This document shows positions 33,863 through 42,751 of a stretch of 64,000 nucleotides of DNA, piece by piece. Both the position numbers and the translations under genes were made by a program. Within the stretch, counting starts at the first letter, position 1. Each line of letters opens with the position of its first letter. The notes under the pieces are model-generated. The model saw only the letters and a program-made list of their open reading frames with translations. It searched no databases and had not been told where the DNA came from. This DNA comes from Lachnospiraceae bacterium (GTDB lineage Bacteria; Bacillota; Clostridia; Lachnospirales; Lachnospiraceae), in the NCBI GenBank assembly GCA_015057005.1, contig SVFF01000001.1, positions 372,001-436,000 on the forward strand, read 5' to 3'.

Positions 33863-35608
33863 TTATTTCATTATGTAGTACAGCTGATATTCGTTGTCTC
33901 TGGCAGCGGCGTACCGGGAATTACGCAGATTCTCAAAGCTAATGTCCAAATGTCTCCGCTCCCTGATCTCCGTAATACCAAAGTGTTTTACGCCTTCGTA
34001 AAGCTGGTCGATCAGGCCTTCCCGCTCCGGATTATCCAGTTCCATGCGGGATGCTTTCATGAAAAGAACGGATAGATATTCCTTCTCCAGATACCACCTG
34101 CTCTTTTCTGATTTCGCACATGCAATTGCCTGTGCAAACAACACTTCCGCCCGGGCTACAAGCTCGTCTGTGATAAAGCCCGCGTCAGAATTCTGATACA
34201 GGGTCAGTACATTTCCTTCCAGGGAATCGCAGAGCAAGTCCACATATTCCCTGATATAAGGGTAACATTCCTCACCATACACGCCCTTAATAAAATCATC
34301 AATGATCTGCTCCGCGTCCTTATAGGGATCCCACAGAAGTCTTGCCCCCAGATAACACTCCAAATCGGCCAGACCGGACAACTCTCCATGGGCAAAATTG
34401 CCCTGCTGCATCACGCCCATCACGTTATTGTTCCGGTAGGTCTGCAGATTCTTCGGCAGAGACCTATAATTGGGAAAGGGCAGCAGGTAATTGCGGAAAT
34501 TGCAGGCGTAATCCCAAATATGCAAATGTTTGCAAAGCTTGCCCCACTTACTGATATTTCCCACAAAGCCGGCGGCACCGGAAGCCGGATCTGCAAAGGC
34601 TTGTTCTTCCATGGGAGAATCCCAACTGCACTCGATATTGCAAAGCCGCACGATCACATTATCCCTAGCCTCCAGCCCAAGCGGTGCTTCCTTGGTGTAC
34701 TTGTAAGCAAAGGTATGAAGCATCACATCCGGATAATCCTCTCTGATATCGTCAGCCAAACGGTTCACAAAGGTGATCATGGTAGCTGCCGGCGTACCAT
34801 ACTGTTCATCCAACTTACTGCACTCAGGGCAGGTACAATGATTATCCCAGTCATTCTGGGCTACGGAAAACACCTTACAATCGGGATTTTCTGCGATCCA
34901 TTTGCGAAGAGTCCTGCGTGCAGCCCGGAACGCGCCTTCATTTGTAAGGCACAGCTGGGTCCTGGTGCGCAGCCGCTGGCCATTTACCATAGAGAAGTAT
35001 TCCGGATGCTCTTCGAAGTAAATTTCCGGCGGTACCAATTCGTTAAAGGAGTGGTGGAAATTAAAAAATTTCAACTTGCCTCCCATTTCTTTAGGGATAG
35101 GCGCTCTATTGGAATTCAGCCGGTTCTTCACACAAAAGTCAGCATTAAAAGCCGGCCGGAAGTATATATCACGATATTCAAAAGCAGGATTCTCACGGAT
35201 ATCCAGGTCCTCTACTACCAGAGTGTCCACACAGTCAAAGGTCTCAATATCCTTTGTAAAGCATTTATAATTAATATATTTCTCCAGAAAATAGTACACA
35301 CCGTAGATAGTTCCTCTGGGTGTCTTTCCTGCAATCACAATATCCTCTCCCCGGGTCCTGATCAAAAAACCATCGTCTGCCAACTGGCTCACGTCAGTCT
35401 GTATGCCACGGACGTCAGGGCCGATGTGAATCTCAGGCGTGCGTCTTGGACATCGCTCAACATCGGAAAAATAAGGCACAATGGCCTTAGTGGACTTGTA
35501 AAGATACTCATACAGTACCGAAGCAGCATAGCACTCTGCCTCATGAGGCAGCCAATTGGTAACGATATGATAATAACCTTTTCCGTTCTCTGCAATCACT
35601 CTCTTCAT
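33863..35608 (-). CDS. DUF4838-type protein, glycosidase-like
   Basis: A 581-residue protein without signal peptide or membrane segments, so cytoplasmic. The N-terminal ~125 residues (through TPRGTIYGVYYFLEKYI) resemble the small domain that precedes GH67/GH20-like barrels. The central part, with VFSVAQNDWDNHCTCPECSKL, is characteristic of DUF4838 proteins. It overlaps the kinase-fusion gene by 4 bp (ATGA) and precedes murQ by 54 bp, so it works with MurNAc or GlcNAc salvage. A hydrolase acting on imported peptidoglycan-derived or other amino-sugar oligosaccharides is the reasonable guess; no activity is established from sequence. Confidence 0.75.
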   Translation of the reverse strand: MKRVIAENGKGYYHIVTNWLPHEAECYAASVLYEYLYKSTKAIVPYFSDVERCPRRTPEIHIGPDVRGIQTDVSQLADDGFLIRTRGEDIVIAGKTPRGTIYGVYYFLEKYINYKCFTKDIETFDCVDTLVVEDLDIRENPAFEYRDIYFRPAFNADFCVKNRLNSNRAPIPKEMGGKLKFFNFHHSFNELVPPEIYFEEHPEYFSMVNGQRLRTRTQLCLTNEGAFRAARRTLRKWIAENPDCKVFSVAQNDWDNHCTCPECSKLDEQYGTPAATMITFVNRLADDIREDYPDVMLHTFAYKYTKEAPLGLEARDNVIVRLCNIECSWDSPMEEQAFADPASGAAGFVGNISKWGKLCKHLHIWDYACNFRNYLLPFPNYRSLPKNLQTYRNNNVMGVMQQGNFAHGELSGLADLECYLGARLLWDPYKDAEQIIDDFIKGVYGEECYPYIREYVDLLCDSLEGNVLTLYQNSDAGFITDELVARAEVLFAQAIACAKSEKSRWYLEKEYLSVLFMKASRMELDNPEREGLIDQLYEGVKHFGITEIRERRHLDISFENLRNSRYAAARDNEYQLYYIMK

Positions 35609-36732
35609 AAGTCTCTTTCCCCTTTCTTGTAATCTTCGTATATTCTGCGGGCGCGCCGAAGCGCCCCCTCCACCGGCTCCTGTTCCAGCCGGATCAGCTG
35701 TCGATTCTTTTCTTTTGCATATTTTTCGATCAGCGGGAAAATCACTTCCTGACCGGTACTGATGCCGCCGGAGATAAAGACCGGAATCCGTTCATCGGAA
35801 GCAAGCTCCCGTACAGCCGTGTCTATCATGATAGCCGCAAAAGCCATGTTCTTTTCTAGAATATCCCGGGCTACTTTGTCGCCCAGCTTCACCCCTTCAA
35901 AAATCAAATCAGAAAACTCAGCAATATAGCGCTTCCCGCCCTGATAAAACTTTGCCAGGTGGGCCTCCGCCGTCTCTCCGATCCGATTGTTTAATAACTG
36001 TGCCAGGACCGTATCCTCGCCGCTGCCATCCTCGTATCGCATCGTCGCTGTAATAGCATCCCTGCCCAGGGTATAGCCGCAGCCTCCCTCGTCAAAAAAC
36101 TGTCCCCAGCCGGCGATGCGCTTGCGCTTATTGCCATTCAGGGCATACACAATGAAACCGGTTCCCATGATCACCAGGGCACATTTGTCCCGATCCGCTA
36201 ATGCGATCAGGTTTTCCACATCACTGCCGTTCTCATAGGAAGCAAACCCAAACTCCCCGAAAAATTGATGCAGCACTTTGGCATTATCCCCGGTCAGACC
36301 ACCGCCGGAAAGCCCTGCAAACATGGACACTTTTCCATAGGGAATGCCTCTGCAGACCTGTCTGATACCCTCTTTTAAAACAGTAAAAGCATTTTCCATA
36401 CCAATATCATTAGGATTGCTGGAGCCTTTTTGTACCGTACCAATCACTGCACCATTTTCGTCAACCAGCCTGAACACAGTCTTGGTACCACCGCCATCGA
36501 TTCCCAGAAAATACTGCAGATCGTTATTTTCAAATACAAGCTCATCCAGAGAGATTCCAAACAGATCCGCTAATCGGGTCAGAATCTCCAATGTGGGCAG
36601 CCCATTTTCATTCTCCCATTTACTGATGGACTTTTCTGTGTAACCGATTTTGTCTGCCAGCTGCTTCTGGGTCAGGCCACATTTTTCCCGATAATATTTT
36701 AAATTGCTTCCGAAAAAAATTTTCCTTTCCAT
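35605..36732 (-). CDS. XRE helix-turn-helix fused to BadF/BadG-type amino-sugar kinase
   Basis: 375 residues. Positions 1-65 are an XRE domain (LKYYREKCGLTQKQLADKIG, then YTEKSISKWENENGLPTLEI). From about 73 comes an ASKHA sugar-kinase fold with phosphate motif FLGIDGGGTKTVFRLVDENG, ALVIMGTGFIVYAL, GWGQFFDEGGCGYTLGRDAI and PVFISGGI. Such kinases include N-acetylglucosamine kinase and the clostridial MurNAc/GlcNAc kinase MurK. The DNA-binding domain makes it a likely self-sensing regulator that reads its own substrate, analogous in layout to ROK repressors but from another kinase branch. It leads the operon with DUF4838 and murQ behind its own promoter. Confidence 0.85.
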   Translation of the reverse strand: MERKIFFGSNLKYYREKCGLTQKQLADKIGYTEKSISKWENENGLPTLEILTRLADLFGISLDELVFENNDLQYFLGIDGGGTKTVFRLVDENGAVIGTVQKGSSNPNDIGMENAFTVLKEGIRQVCRGIPYGKVSMFAGLSGGGLTGDNAKVLHQFFGEFGFASYENGSDVENLIALADRDKCALVIMGTGFIVYALNGNKRKRIAGWGQFFDEGGCGYTLGRDAITATMRYEDGSGEDTVLAQLLNNRIGETAEAHLAKFYQGGKRYIAEFSDLIFEGVKLGDKVARDILEKNMAFAAIMIDTAVRELASDERIPVFISGGISTGQEVIFPLIEKYAKEKNRQLIRLEQEPVEGALRRARRIYEDYKKGERDL

Positions 36733-36758
36733 GGCATTTTCCTCCCTTTCCTGATTCT

Positions 36759-36787
36759 ATTATAAAAGTTTGAAATTCTTTTTACAA
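36759..36787 (-). promoter_or_regulatory. promoter of the kinase-fusion/DUF4838/murQ operon
   Basis: Minus strand TTGTAA (36782-36787), 17 bp, TATAAT (36759-36764), about 25 bases before the ATG at 36732. Confidence 0.8.
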
Positions 36788-36883
36788 TAGAATTATGTGC
36801 AGATAACAGTTTGCTTTTCCATTCTCGGTAGAGTTTCGTGTAGTTTTATTTGCGCTGTTCTATTTATGTTTTTTTAAAGAAAG

Positions 36884-36912
36884 ATGAAATATTCTTATAA
36901 CTATGGTATAAT
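36884..36912 (+). promoter_or_regulatory. promoter of the DUF1292 gene
   Basis: ATGAAA (36884-36889), 17 bp, TATAAT (36907-36912). The -10 is perfect and the -35 poor. Confidence 0.55.
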
Positions 36913-36967
36913 CCTTTTATACACTTTGTTGGAACATTTACGAAAATCAAGAAAGGATATATCAATT

Positions 36968-37348
36968 ATGGAAAACAAGAATAAACCTAACGAAATCACA
37001 GAAGAAATCCTGGATGAAATGGATGATGTGCTGACCGAAGAAGAACTGGCAGAAGAAATCGTCACTATTACCATGGACGACAACACGGAAGTTCACTGCG
37101 TCATTCTGGGGATTTTTGAAGCAGAAAATGACCGCGAGTATATCGCGCTGCTTCCCCTGGACGGTCCTGAAGCAGATAGCGACCAGGTATATATCTACCG
37201 CTATGACGAGGACGAAAGCGAAGAGCCCATCCTTGAGAATATTGCAGACGATGAAGAGTTCGCCCTGGCTTCCAAAGCCTTTGCGGAAATGATGGAAGAT
37301 CTGGAAGCGGAAGATACCGAATCAGCCGATTCTGATTCAGAAGAATAG
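36968..37348 (+). CDS. DUF1292-family acidic protein
   Basis: 126 residues from the ATG at 36968, about ten bases after AAGGA; the upstream in-frame ATG at 36884 lies inside the promoter. The protein is very acidic, with a core VTITMDDNTEVHCVILGIFE and then YIALLPLDG and VYIYRYDEDE. This beta-rich pattern is typical of DUF1292 proteins common in Firmicutes. The C-terminal ~25 residues are almost all Asp, Glu, Ser and Ala. It is a one-gene unit bounded by a strong terminator. Function is not known. Confidence 0.85.
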   Translation: MENKNKPNEITEEILDEMDDVLTEEELAEEIVTITMDDNTEVHCVILGIFEAENDREYIALLPLDGPEADSDQVYIYRYDEDESEEPILENIADDEEFALASKAFAEMMEDLEAEDTESADSDSEE

Positions 37349-37392
37349 GCACACCCGGGATGGTACTCCCGGCACAATATATGCAAACAAAA

Positions 37393-37417
37393 AGGAAGCC
37401 CGCGGGCTTCCTTTTCT
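37393..37417. terminator. bidirectional terminator
   Basis: GGAAGCCC-GC-GGGCTTCC (37393-37410) with TTTTCTT on the right and AAAAA on the left. It serves the DUF1292 gene and the convergent rhamnosidase-like gene. Confidence 0.9.
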
Positions 37418-37468
37418 TACTACTATAACTTATTACATTAGTTTATCTCTGTAATTCATTGCAGGCAT

Positions 37469-39640
37469 TTACCCCAGGTGGCTCATAGCCTCCTGAATAG
37501 CCACCATGGCATAAGAAGCAAAACCGTGGTCGCAGCTTCCTCTGAACTGGCGGTACTCCCAAAGCGTACCGGTATATTGCTCCATATTTCCAAAGAAGCC
37601 TTTCACATCTCTGAGCAGAATCTTATATTCTCCCATTTTCATCAGGGCTTCCAGGCGCAGGTATGCGCCGATGAAGGCATTTACTTCCATGATCTCGGGC
37701 ATCTTATCGCCTCTGTCAGGAGCAAACACATCGGTGATCAGAGTCTTCAGAGCACGGAACTTCTGGCTGTTGATATCAATGCCGCCAAAAAGCACCGCAT
37801 AGTACTGACCTGCTTCAGAACTGTCGTCCAGAAGCACCAGCTTCCCTTCGTCATCACGCTCTGCATGGTCGCAGAAATAAGTTCCATTAAAAGACTGCTC
37901 TACTGCCTTCTCCTGCACTTCTTTGCTTCTTCGTCTGCACTCCTCATCGCCGTAGATATCCGCAATGCTCTCCAGCACCTTGGCATACAGGAAGTTGGTG
38001 GGATAGTTCACATCCCAGGTCCAATCGTTGGCCTTACTCCACTCTACAAAGTTCCAGGAGGGCAGGCACTCCAACAGACCGTCTGCATTTTCATACTGGC
38101 GGTAGAACCCAAGCAGTCTGTAGATGCTGGGGCGGAAAGCTTCTGTCAGGTCCTTGTGTCCACGCTTTAAAATATACTCAGCCGCCTCAATGATATACCA
38201 CATACTCCACTGAGGAATGTATCTTCCCATTCCATCCTCTGTGTCAGTCTCCGAATCCCCGGGGAACACCATGGGAATCATCTTGTCCGGCAGATATTCA
38301 CTATCCTTGTATAAGCGGAAGTTCTCCAGGAAAGCATCTTCCACTCCCGTCTTTCCGGTCATGGCATATTCAGTCTTTGCCGTAAAGTAAGAGTCACACA
38401 GCCAGCCCGCGCGTTCCCTGGAAGGGCAGTCCATATAAATATCCACGGAATTGTGGGCAAAAGTACGTACCGCTGCACGACAAATGGAATTCAGCACCTC
38501 ATCCTCATATTTCGGCTCCTCTACACCGCTGATATCAAACATAAAGGTCTTAACTCCAAAGGAATTCAGTTTTACCGCACCACTCTTTACCGCTACGATG
38601 GCAAATCGGCAGGTGTAGGGTTCAAAGGTCATATGCTCCCTTGCATCGCCCTTTTCCAGGAAATATTCCACTACATTGTGGGCATTCATAAAGGGCAGCT
38701 GAAACTCTTCGCCCTCATAATATTCACTGAAAGATACCACTACATCACTGTTTTCCACGGCTTCCAGCTGTGTTTTCAAAAAGCCGGTCTCAATGCGGCC
38801 GAAATCCAGAATGGCAAACTGCCCCTCTTCCAATGTCACAGGCAGTGCAATCTGCTTCTCTGTGATGGTCTGTCTCAGTTTCTGGATCCAGGTATGGGGA
38901 TGCAGCTCTATCTCGTCATATTCCCAATAGCCCCAGCCATCCGGCAGGAAACCTCTGGAATATTTCAGGGGCTGACAGGGCAGGGTCTCATCATACGTGA
39001 AGGTACCTCTGCTTCTAGCCGCCGTAAGGTCCACCTCTTCATACAGAGGGTAAGGAGCCAGGCGGTCGATGATCTGACGCTTCTCAGGAACCTCTTCCAC
39101 TTCTGCACGATATTCTTTTGCTGTCAAACCGGCAAATCCACGGTAGTCCCAAATCTCCGTAAAATGGCGCTGACGGGAGTATCTCTCCGTCTTCTGCACC
39201 TTGCAGGTGGGCAGGAAACCTTCGAAATCTCTGCCGGTGTAAGCGATCACCTGACCGTCACACACAAGCTCTGCCATCAGGAAACTGGGCTGGAATACGG
39301 TGGACAAGCCGCGGCAGTTGTAACCGCAGGCTTCGATCACGATCTGGCAATTTACTGCTTCTGCGTCGTCCTGACCGCCATCTACGCCTGCGCCAAGTCT
39401 TCCCAGCGTATTCACGTCAATCGCCAGCACATCCTCTCTGGCATAACCAAGAGCAGTTCTGGCCGGACCAAAGCCCAGGAATTCCCCATTGACAGACACT
39501 CTGTAAAAGGTATATCCCGTAATATGTAATTCTGCTTTCTGCACGGCAGCATCCAGCTTTGTATTCAGGCTGAACACCGCATACACATTCATTTCATTTC
39601 TTTTATCTTTGATCCAAATGGGTCTCGCCTGTCGAAACAT
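37469..39640 (-). CDS. alpha-L-rhamnosidase-like protein (GH78-type)
   Basis: A 723-residue protein with no signal peptide, thus cytoplasmic. The N-terminal beta domain (HITGYTFYRVSVNGEFLGFGPARTALG, residues ~39-65) fits the carbohydrate-binding part of GH78 enzymes. The catalytic (alpha/alpha)6 region begins near DIYMDCPSRERAGWLCDS, whose Asp-Cys-Pro-x-Arg-Glu-Arg-x-Gly-Trp is a GH78 hallmark, and continues with QWSMWYIIEAAEY and SWNFVEW. It is last in an operon with lyxose isomerase, a PfkB kinase and an epimerase, so the released sugar is probably fed into that route. The exact sugar is not shown. Confidence 0.8.
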   Translation of the reverse strand: MFRQARPIWIKDKRNEMNVYAVFSLNTKLDAAVQKAELHITGYTFYRVSVNGEFLGFGPARTALGYAREDVLAIDVNTLGRLGAGVDGGQDDAEAVNCQIVIEACGYNCRGLSTVFQPSFLMAELVCDGQVIAYTGRDFEGFLPTCKVQKTERYSRQRHFTEIWDYRGFAGLTAKEYRAEVEEVPEKRQIIDRLAPYPLYEEVDLTAARSRGTFTYDETLPCQPLKYSRGFLPDGWGYWEYDEIELHPHTWIQKLRQTITEKQIALPVTLEEGQFAILDFGRIETGFLKTQLEAVENSDVVVSFSEYYEGEEFQLPFMNAHNVVEYFLEKGDAREHMTFEPYTCRFAIVAVKSGAVKLNSFGVKTFMFDISGVEEPKYEDEVLNSICRAAVRTFAHNSVDIYMDCPSRERAGWLCDSYFTAKTEYAMTGKTGVEDAFLENFRLYKDSEYLPDKMIPMVFPGDSETDTEDGMGRYIPQWSMWYIIEAAEYILKRGHKDLTEAFRPSIYRLLGFYRQYENADGLLECLPSWNFVEWSKANDWTWDVNYPTNFLYAKVLESIADIYGDEECRRRSKEVQEKAVEQSFNGTYFCDHAERDDEGKLVLLDDSSEAGQYYAVLFGGIDINSQKFRALKTLITDVFAPDRGDKMPEIMEVNAFIGAYLRLEALMKMGEYKILLRDVKGFFGNMEQYTGTLWEYRQFRGSCDHGFASYAMVAIQEAMSHLG

Positions 39641-39654
39641 TTACCCGTTCTCCC

Positions 39655-40530
39655 TTATTTCACTTCGATCGTCCACAAGTTTCTGTAAGTCTCACCTGCT
39701 GCAAGACTGATCAGATCCTTCTGTTCTTCAAACACTGCAATCTGATCCTGGGTAGAGGGCAGGGAGCTCCAAGGCTCAATACAGATGTAAGGAGCGTCAG
39801 TCTTAGGCCAGTGCCACAGTCCCAGATAGTCCATCTGAGGGAAAGTAACTGTCACGCTGTGGGCATCTCCTTCTGTCTCCAGAGTCACTTTGCGGCCCAT
39901 ATTCCGGAGAACAATCGCGTCATCATCAAACATATCATGATGCAGCGCCAGAACGGTATCTCCTTCCAAAGCAAAAGGTTCATCCTGTCCGTTTAAGAAA
40001 CAATTCTCAGTAAAGCCCACACGAAGAGGATTGCAGGGCTCTTCAAAACGCAGATGGTAATCCTCAAAGGACTTGCCTGCTGCCAGGGGCACGTTGAAGC
40101 CCGGATGTCCGCCCAAACCAAAATACATGGTCTTGTCGTCCTTATTCTCCACTTCGAAAGTCACATCCAGATTGTTTTCACGCAAGGCATAGCAGATGCG
40201 GAAAGCAAAATTTCTGGGATAGGAAGCGTAGGTCTCATCATCGGAGACAAGCTCCAGCACCAGTTTATCTTCCGTATGCTCAGCCACTGCAAAGCAGCGG
40301 TAAGGAGCTATGCCATGGATGTTCATCTGATGAAAGTCACCATCCATATAATAGCTGCCGTCGGTCAGTCTTGCCACATAAGGGAAAATATTCAGGGCAC
40401 GATCGGACCAATATTTCGGATCGCCCTGCCACAGATATTCGGTACCGTCACTTCCAAGTATGGACATCAGTTCTGCGCCCTGTCCTGCCACAGCTACAGT
40501 TAAAAAATCATTCTTAATGGTATACAGCAT
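39655..40530 (-). CDS. aldose 1-epimerase-family protein (LacX-like)
   Basis: 291 residues from the ATG at 40530 (MLYTIKNDFLTVAVAGQGAE). The start shares one base with the kinase stop (TAATG) and has an AGGA site; the open codons upstream are only the kinase gene in another frame. The mutarotase fold is marked by YLWQGDPKYWSDRALNIFPY, NIHGIAPY and GLGGHPGFNVPL. LacX-like proteins interconvert sugar anomers in the cytoplasm. It is coupled to the PfkB kinase and would supply the right anomer for the isomerase or kinase. Confidence 0.86.
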   Translation of the reverse strand: MLYTIKNDFLTVAVAGQGAELMSILGSDGTEYLWQGDPKYWSDRALNIFPYVARLTDGSYYMDGDFHQMNIHGIAPYRCFAVAEHTEDKLVLELVSDDETYASYPRNFAFRICYALRENNLDVTFEVENKDDKTMYFGLGGHPGFNVPLAAGKSFEDYHLRFEEPCNPLRVGFTENCFLNGQDEPFALEGDTVLALHHDMFDDDAIVLRNMGRKVTLETEGDAHSVTVTFPQMDYLGLWHWPKTDAPYICIEPWSSLPSTQDQIAVFEEQKDLISLAAGETYRNLWTIEVK

Positions 40531-41486
40531 TATTTGTTCATCCTTTCCACAACTTCCGCATACTCGGGAACGCTGGAAATACCGCCGGATCTGGTGGTGG
40601 AAATACCTGCGCTGGTACATGCAAAAGTCACCACATCGCGCAGTTCTTCCTCGTTCAGGGTCTCGGGAGCCTTGCCGGTCTGGAGCACTTTCCACACAGC
40701 ACTGCCGCCGAAGATGTCACCAGCGCCGCAGGTGTCTATTACATTGATATTTTTCAGGCTGGGTACCTTGCCCTCAGCTACTGCATTTTTGAAGAAGCAG
40801 CCGTCGGCACCGCAGGTAACAAATACCAGCTTCACACCGAAGTTATCCAGGATATACTTTGCGCCATCTTCCACGCCCAGGCCAAAGAGGAATTCCACCT
40901 CTTCATCGCTGATCTTCACTACATCAGCCTGTCCCAGACCCCAGATCAGCTGCTCTTTTGCAGTCTCCAGATTCTTCCACAAAGGCTTGCGCAGATTGGG
41001 ATCGTAAGTGATCAGCTTGCCGTTTGCCTTTGCATATTCTACCGCCTTGTAAGTAGCAGTCTTTGCAGGCTCGTCCGTCAAAGACAGGGTACCGAAATGG
41101 AACACCTTTGCCTCATCGATCAGGCTCAGATCCAGCTCCTCAAAGCTGATGCAGGTGTCTGCGCCGGGCTTGCGGGAGAAAGAAAATTCTCTGTCGCCAT
41201 GCTCGTCAAAGGTTACAAAAGCCAGGGTGGTGAACACATCATCGGTAGCGATCAGGCCTCTGGTCTCAATGCCGGCCTTCTCCAGGGTACCGGTCAGAAG
41301 CTTTCCAAACGCATCAGTGCCGACCTTACCCATCAGGGCAGTCTTTGCGCCAAACTTGGTCAGAGCCGCCAGAAAATTGGCAGGTGCTCCGCCGGGATGG
41401 GCAGCCATGGTGGGGTAACCGTCAGCGTCAGTATTTAAACATGCAAAATCAATCAACAGTTCGCCTAAAGCAACAACATCAATCAT
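40530..41486 (-). CDS. PfkB-family sugar kinase (fructokinase-like)
   Basis: 318 residues from the ATG at 41486 after AGAGG; an upstream in-frame ATG has no site. PfkB signatures are GGAPANFLAALTKFG near residues 33-47 and the anion-hole motif DTCGAGDIFGG with the catalytic Asp in the C-terminal third. ALGELLIDF at the start and the sequence style resemble bacterial fructokinases. With D-lyxose isomerase next door making xylulose (or fructose from mannose), it probably phosphorylates a ketose. Its stop overlaps the epimerase start. Confidence 0.88.
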   Translation of the reverse strand: MIDVVALGELLIDFACLNTDADGYPTMAAHPGGAPANFLAALTKFGAKTALMGKVGTDAFGKLLTGTLEKAGIETRGLIATDDVFTTLAFVTFDEHGDREFSFSRKPGADTCISFEELDLSLIDEAKVFHFGTLSLTDEPAKTATYKAVEYAKANGKLITYDPNLRKPLWKNLETAKEQLIWGLGQADVVKISDEEVEFLFGLGVEDGAKYILDNFGVKLVFVTCGADGCFFKNAVAEGKVPSLKNINVIDTCGAGDIFGGSAVWKVLQTGKAPETLNEEELRDVVTFACTSAGISTTRSGGISSVPEYAEVVERMNK

Positions 41487-41615
41487 AGTGGACCTCTTTC
41501 TTTTATTTGTACTATTTTCTACTTTTTTGATTTCGGGCATCGTCTTATGAAGCTTATTTAATGTGCTGCACCGTTTTGACGCCGCTCGTTTTATTCTGTA
41601 CTCATTTCGTCCGGT

Positions 41616-42302
41616 TTACTTTGCAGCAGGGTACTCGTTGCAAAGCAGTCTGTAAGGAGCCTCGTCCTCTTCAATCTCAGGGAAACGGCCTACGGGAGGA
41701 TTGAAGCGGTTGTCCGTGTTGTCATCGTTACACTGGCTCACTTCGCCCAGAAGCACGGGGCCGGTGCCTTCTTCCACTGCAAAATCATGGTACATGTACT
41801 GCTGGATATGAATGCTCTCGCCGGGAGTCAGACGGATCTGGGTACCTGCGGGAACGGTATAAGTGCGTCCATCGGTATGTACGGTAACATCGGACTCATA
41901 ATCAACCTCTTCATCGGGCAGGCTGTTGTAAACACGGATCAAAACGTTTCCGCCGCCGCGGTTGATGATATCCTCAGTCTTGTACCAATGGAAATGGTTG
42001 GCTGCACACTGACCCTCGTTCAGATACAGAATCTTCTCAGCATAAACCTTGGGATACTTGTCTGCCATAGCACGGTTGCCGTTGCGGATGGTGATCAGGG
42101 AGAAACCGAATTTATCAAAATCACCCTGGCCAAAATCGGTGATATCCCAGCCCAGCATGCAGTCACGGACCTCGTCGTACTCATGACCGATATCCTGCCA
42201 CTGCTCAGGTGTAAAATGGCAGAAGGGAGGCAGGGCAAAATGATATTTTTCACACATTGCCTCAAGATTTTTCAGGGCCTTGTTAATTTCAGAACGTTTC
42301 AT
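41616..42302 (-). CDS. D-lyxose ketol-isomerase (cupin family)
   Basis: A 228-residue single-domain cupin. The metal site is seen in NHFHWYKTEDIINRGGG (two His and Glu), with a further His in QQYMYHDFAV. YPKVYAEKILYLNEGQ and GQGDFDKFGFSLITIRNGN match the D-lyxose isomerase family (former DUF1498). These enzymes convert D-lyxose to D-xylulose and often D-mannose to D-fructose. It is first in the operon isomerase-kinase-epimerase-rhamnosidase-like, driven from 42425-42453. Physiological substrate remains inferred. Confidence 0.9.
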   Translation of the reverse strand: MKRSEINKALKNLEAMCEKYHFALPPFCHFTPEQWQDIGHEYDEVRDCMLGWDITDFGQGDFDKFGFSLITIRNGNRAMADKYPKVYAEKILYLNEGQCAANHFHWYKTEDIINRGGGNVLIRVYNSLPDEEVDYESDVTVHTDGRTYTVPAGTQIRLTPGESIHIQQYMYHDFAVEEGTGPVLLGEVSQCNDDNTDNRFNPPVGRFPEIEEDEAPYRLLCNEYPAAK

Positions 42303-42424
42303 AAGTAAGTAACTCCTTTCAAATATGTTTTCTTTTTCATATCATTTCTTAGTCATTTAAAGTGGCAGCAAAATCAAATGCCCGGCATCTGCCATGCATC
42401 TCGTTTTTTTGCCCATATATTTCT

Positions 42425-42453
42425 ATTATGACCGATATTGTCCAAATTGACAA
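42425..42453 (-). promoter_or_regulatory. promoter of the lyxose isomerase operon
   Basis: Minus strand TTGTCA (42448-42453), 17 bp, CATAAT (42425-42430). It gives a leader of about 115 bases with no other clear feature. Confidence 0.65.
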
Positions 42454-42496
42454 GGTCTGACCGCTTCAAAAAACTCTACGAATTTTCTAGCCGCCA

Positions 42497-42524
42497 TTCC
42501 ATTTTCCTCCAAATATGTTATACT
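42497..42524 (+). promoter_or_regulatory. promoter of the TIM-barrel isomerase gene
   Basis: TTCCAT (42497-42502), 16 bp, TATACT (42519-42524). It would yield a leader of about 235 bases that carries the hairpins and repeats at 42540-42751. Confidence 0.5.
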
Positions 42525-42539
42525 GTGAACAGCATCAAA

Positions 42540-42611
42540 GAAAATCAAGCGCCGCAAAGCGGCATTTGATTTTCTGATGCGTTCAACGAGCAATCCGTCT
42601 GCGGAGCAGAC
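42540..42611 (+). promoter_or_regulatory. two strong leader hairpins
   Basis: GAAAATCAA (42540-42548) pairs with TTGATTTTC (42566-42574) around an inner GCCGC-AAA-GCGGC stem. GTCTGC-GGA-GCAGAC follows at 42597-42611. The first could act as a terminator-like attenuator, though its T-run lies within the stem. Confidence 0.6.
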
Positions 42612-42615
42612 AATA

Positions 42616-42751
42616 AGCGCGAAGCGCGGGATTGCGAGTTTGCTAACATCAGCGCGCATGCGCGGGATTGCGAGTTTGCTAACATCAGCGCGCAAGCGCG
42701 GGGGAGCGAGTTTGAAGCCTCGACGCGCCTGCGCGGGGCTGCGAATTTTAC
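42616..42751 (+). repeat. 36-bp tandem repeat with palindromic heads, about 3.8 copies
   Basis: Units at 42616-42650, 42651-42686, 42687-42722 and 42723-42751. Each begins with a palindrome such as GCGCGCATGCGCG and continues GGGATTGCGAGTTTGC. The repeats end 15 bases before the isomerase start, just ahead of the AAGGAGGA site. Because the period is a multiple of three, the frame of the downstream gene stays open through them. Confidence 0.85.

Noticed and set aside
34388-35632. 414-codon frame antisense to the DUF4838 gene
   Set aside because: Shadow of the real gene, with no start signal or family motif.
42616-42751. CRISPR array
   Set aside because: Units are directly contiguous without unique spacers and no cas genes are present; the same holds for 59790-59959 and 25924-26024.
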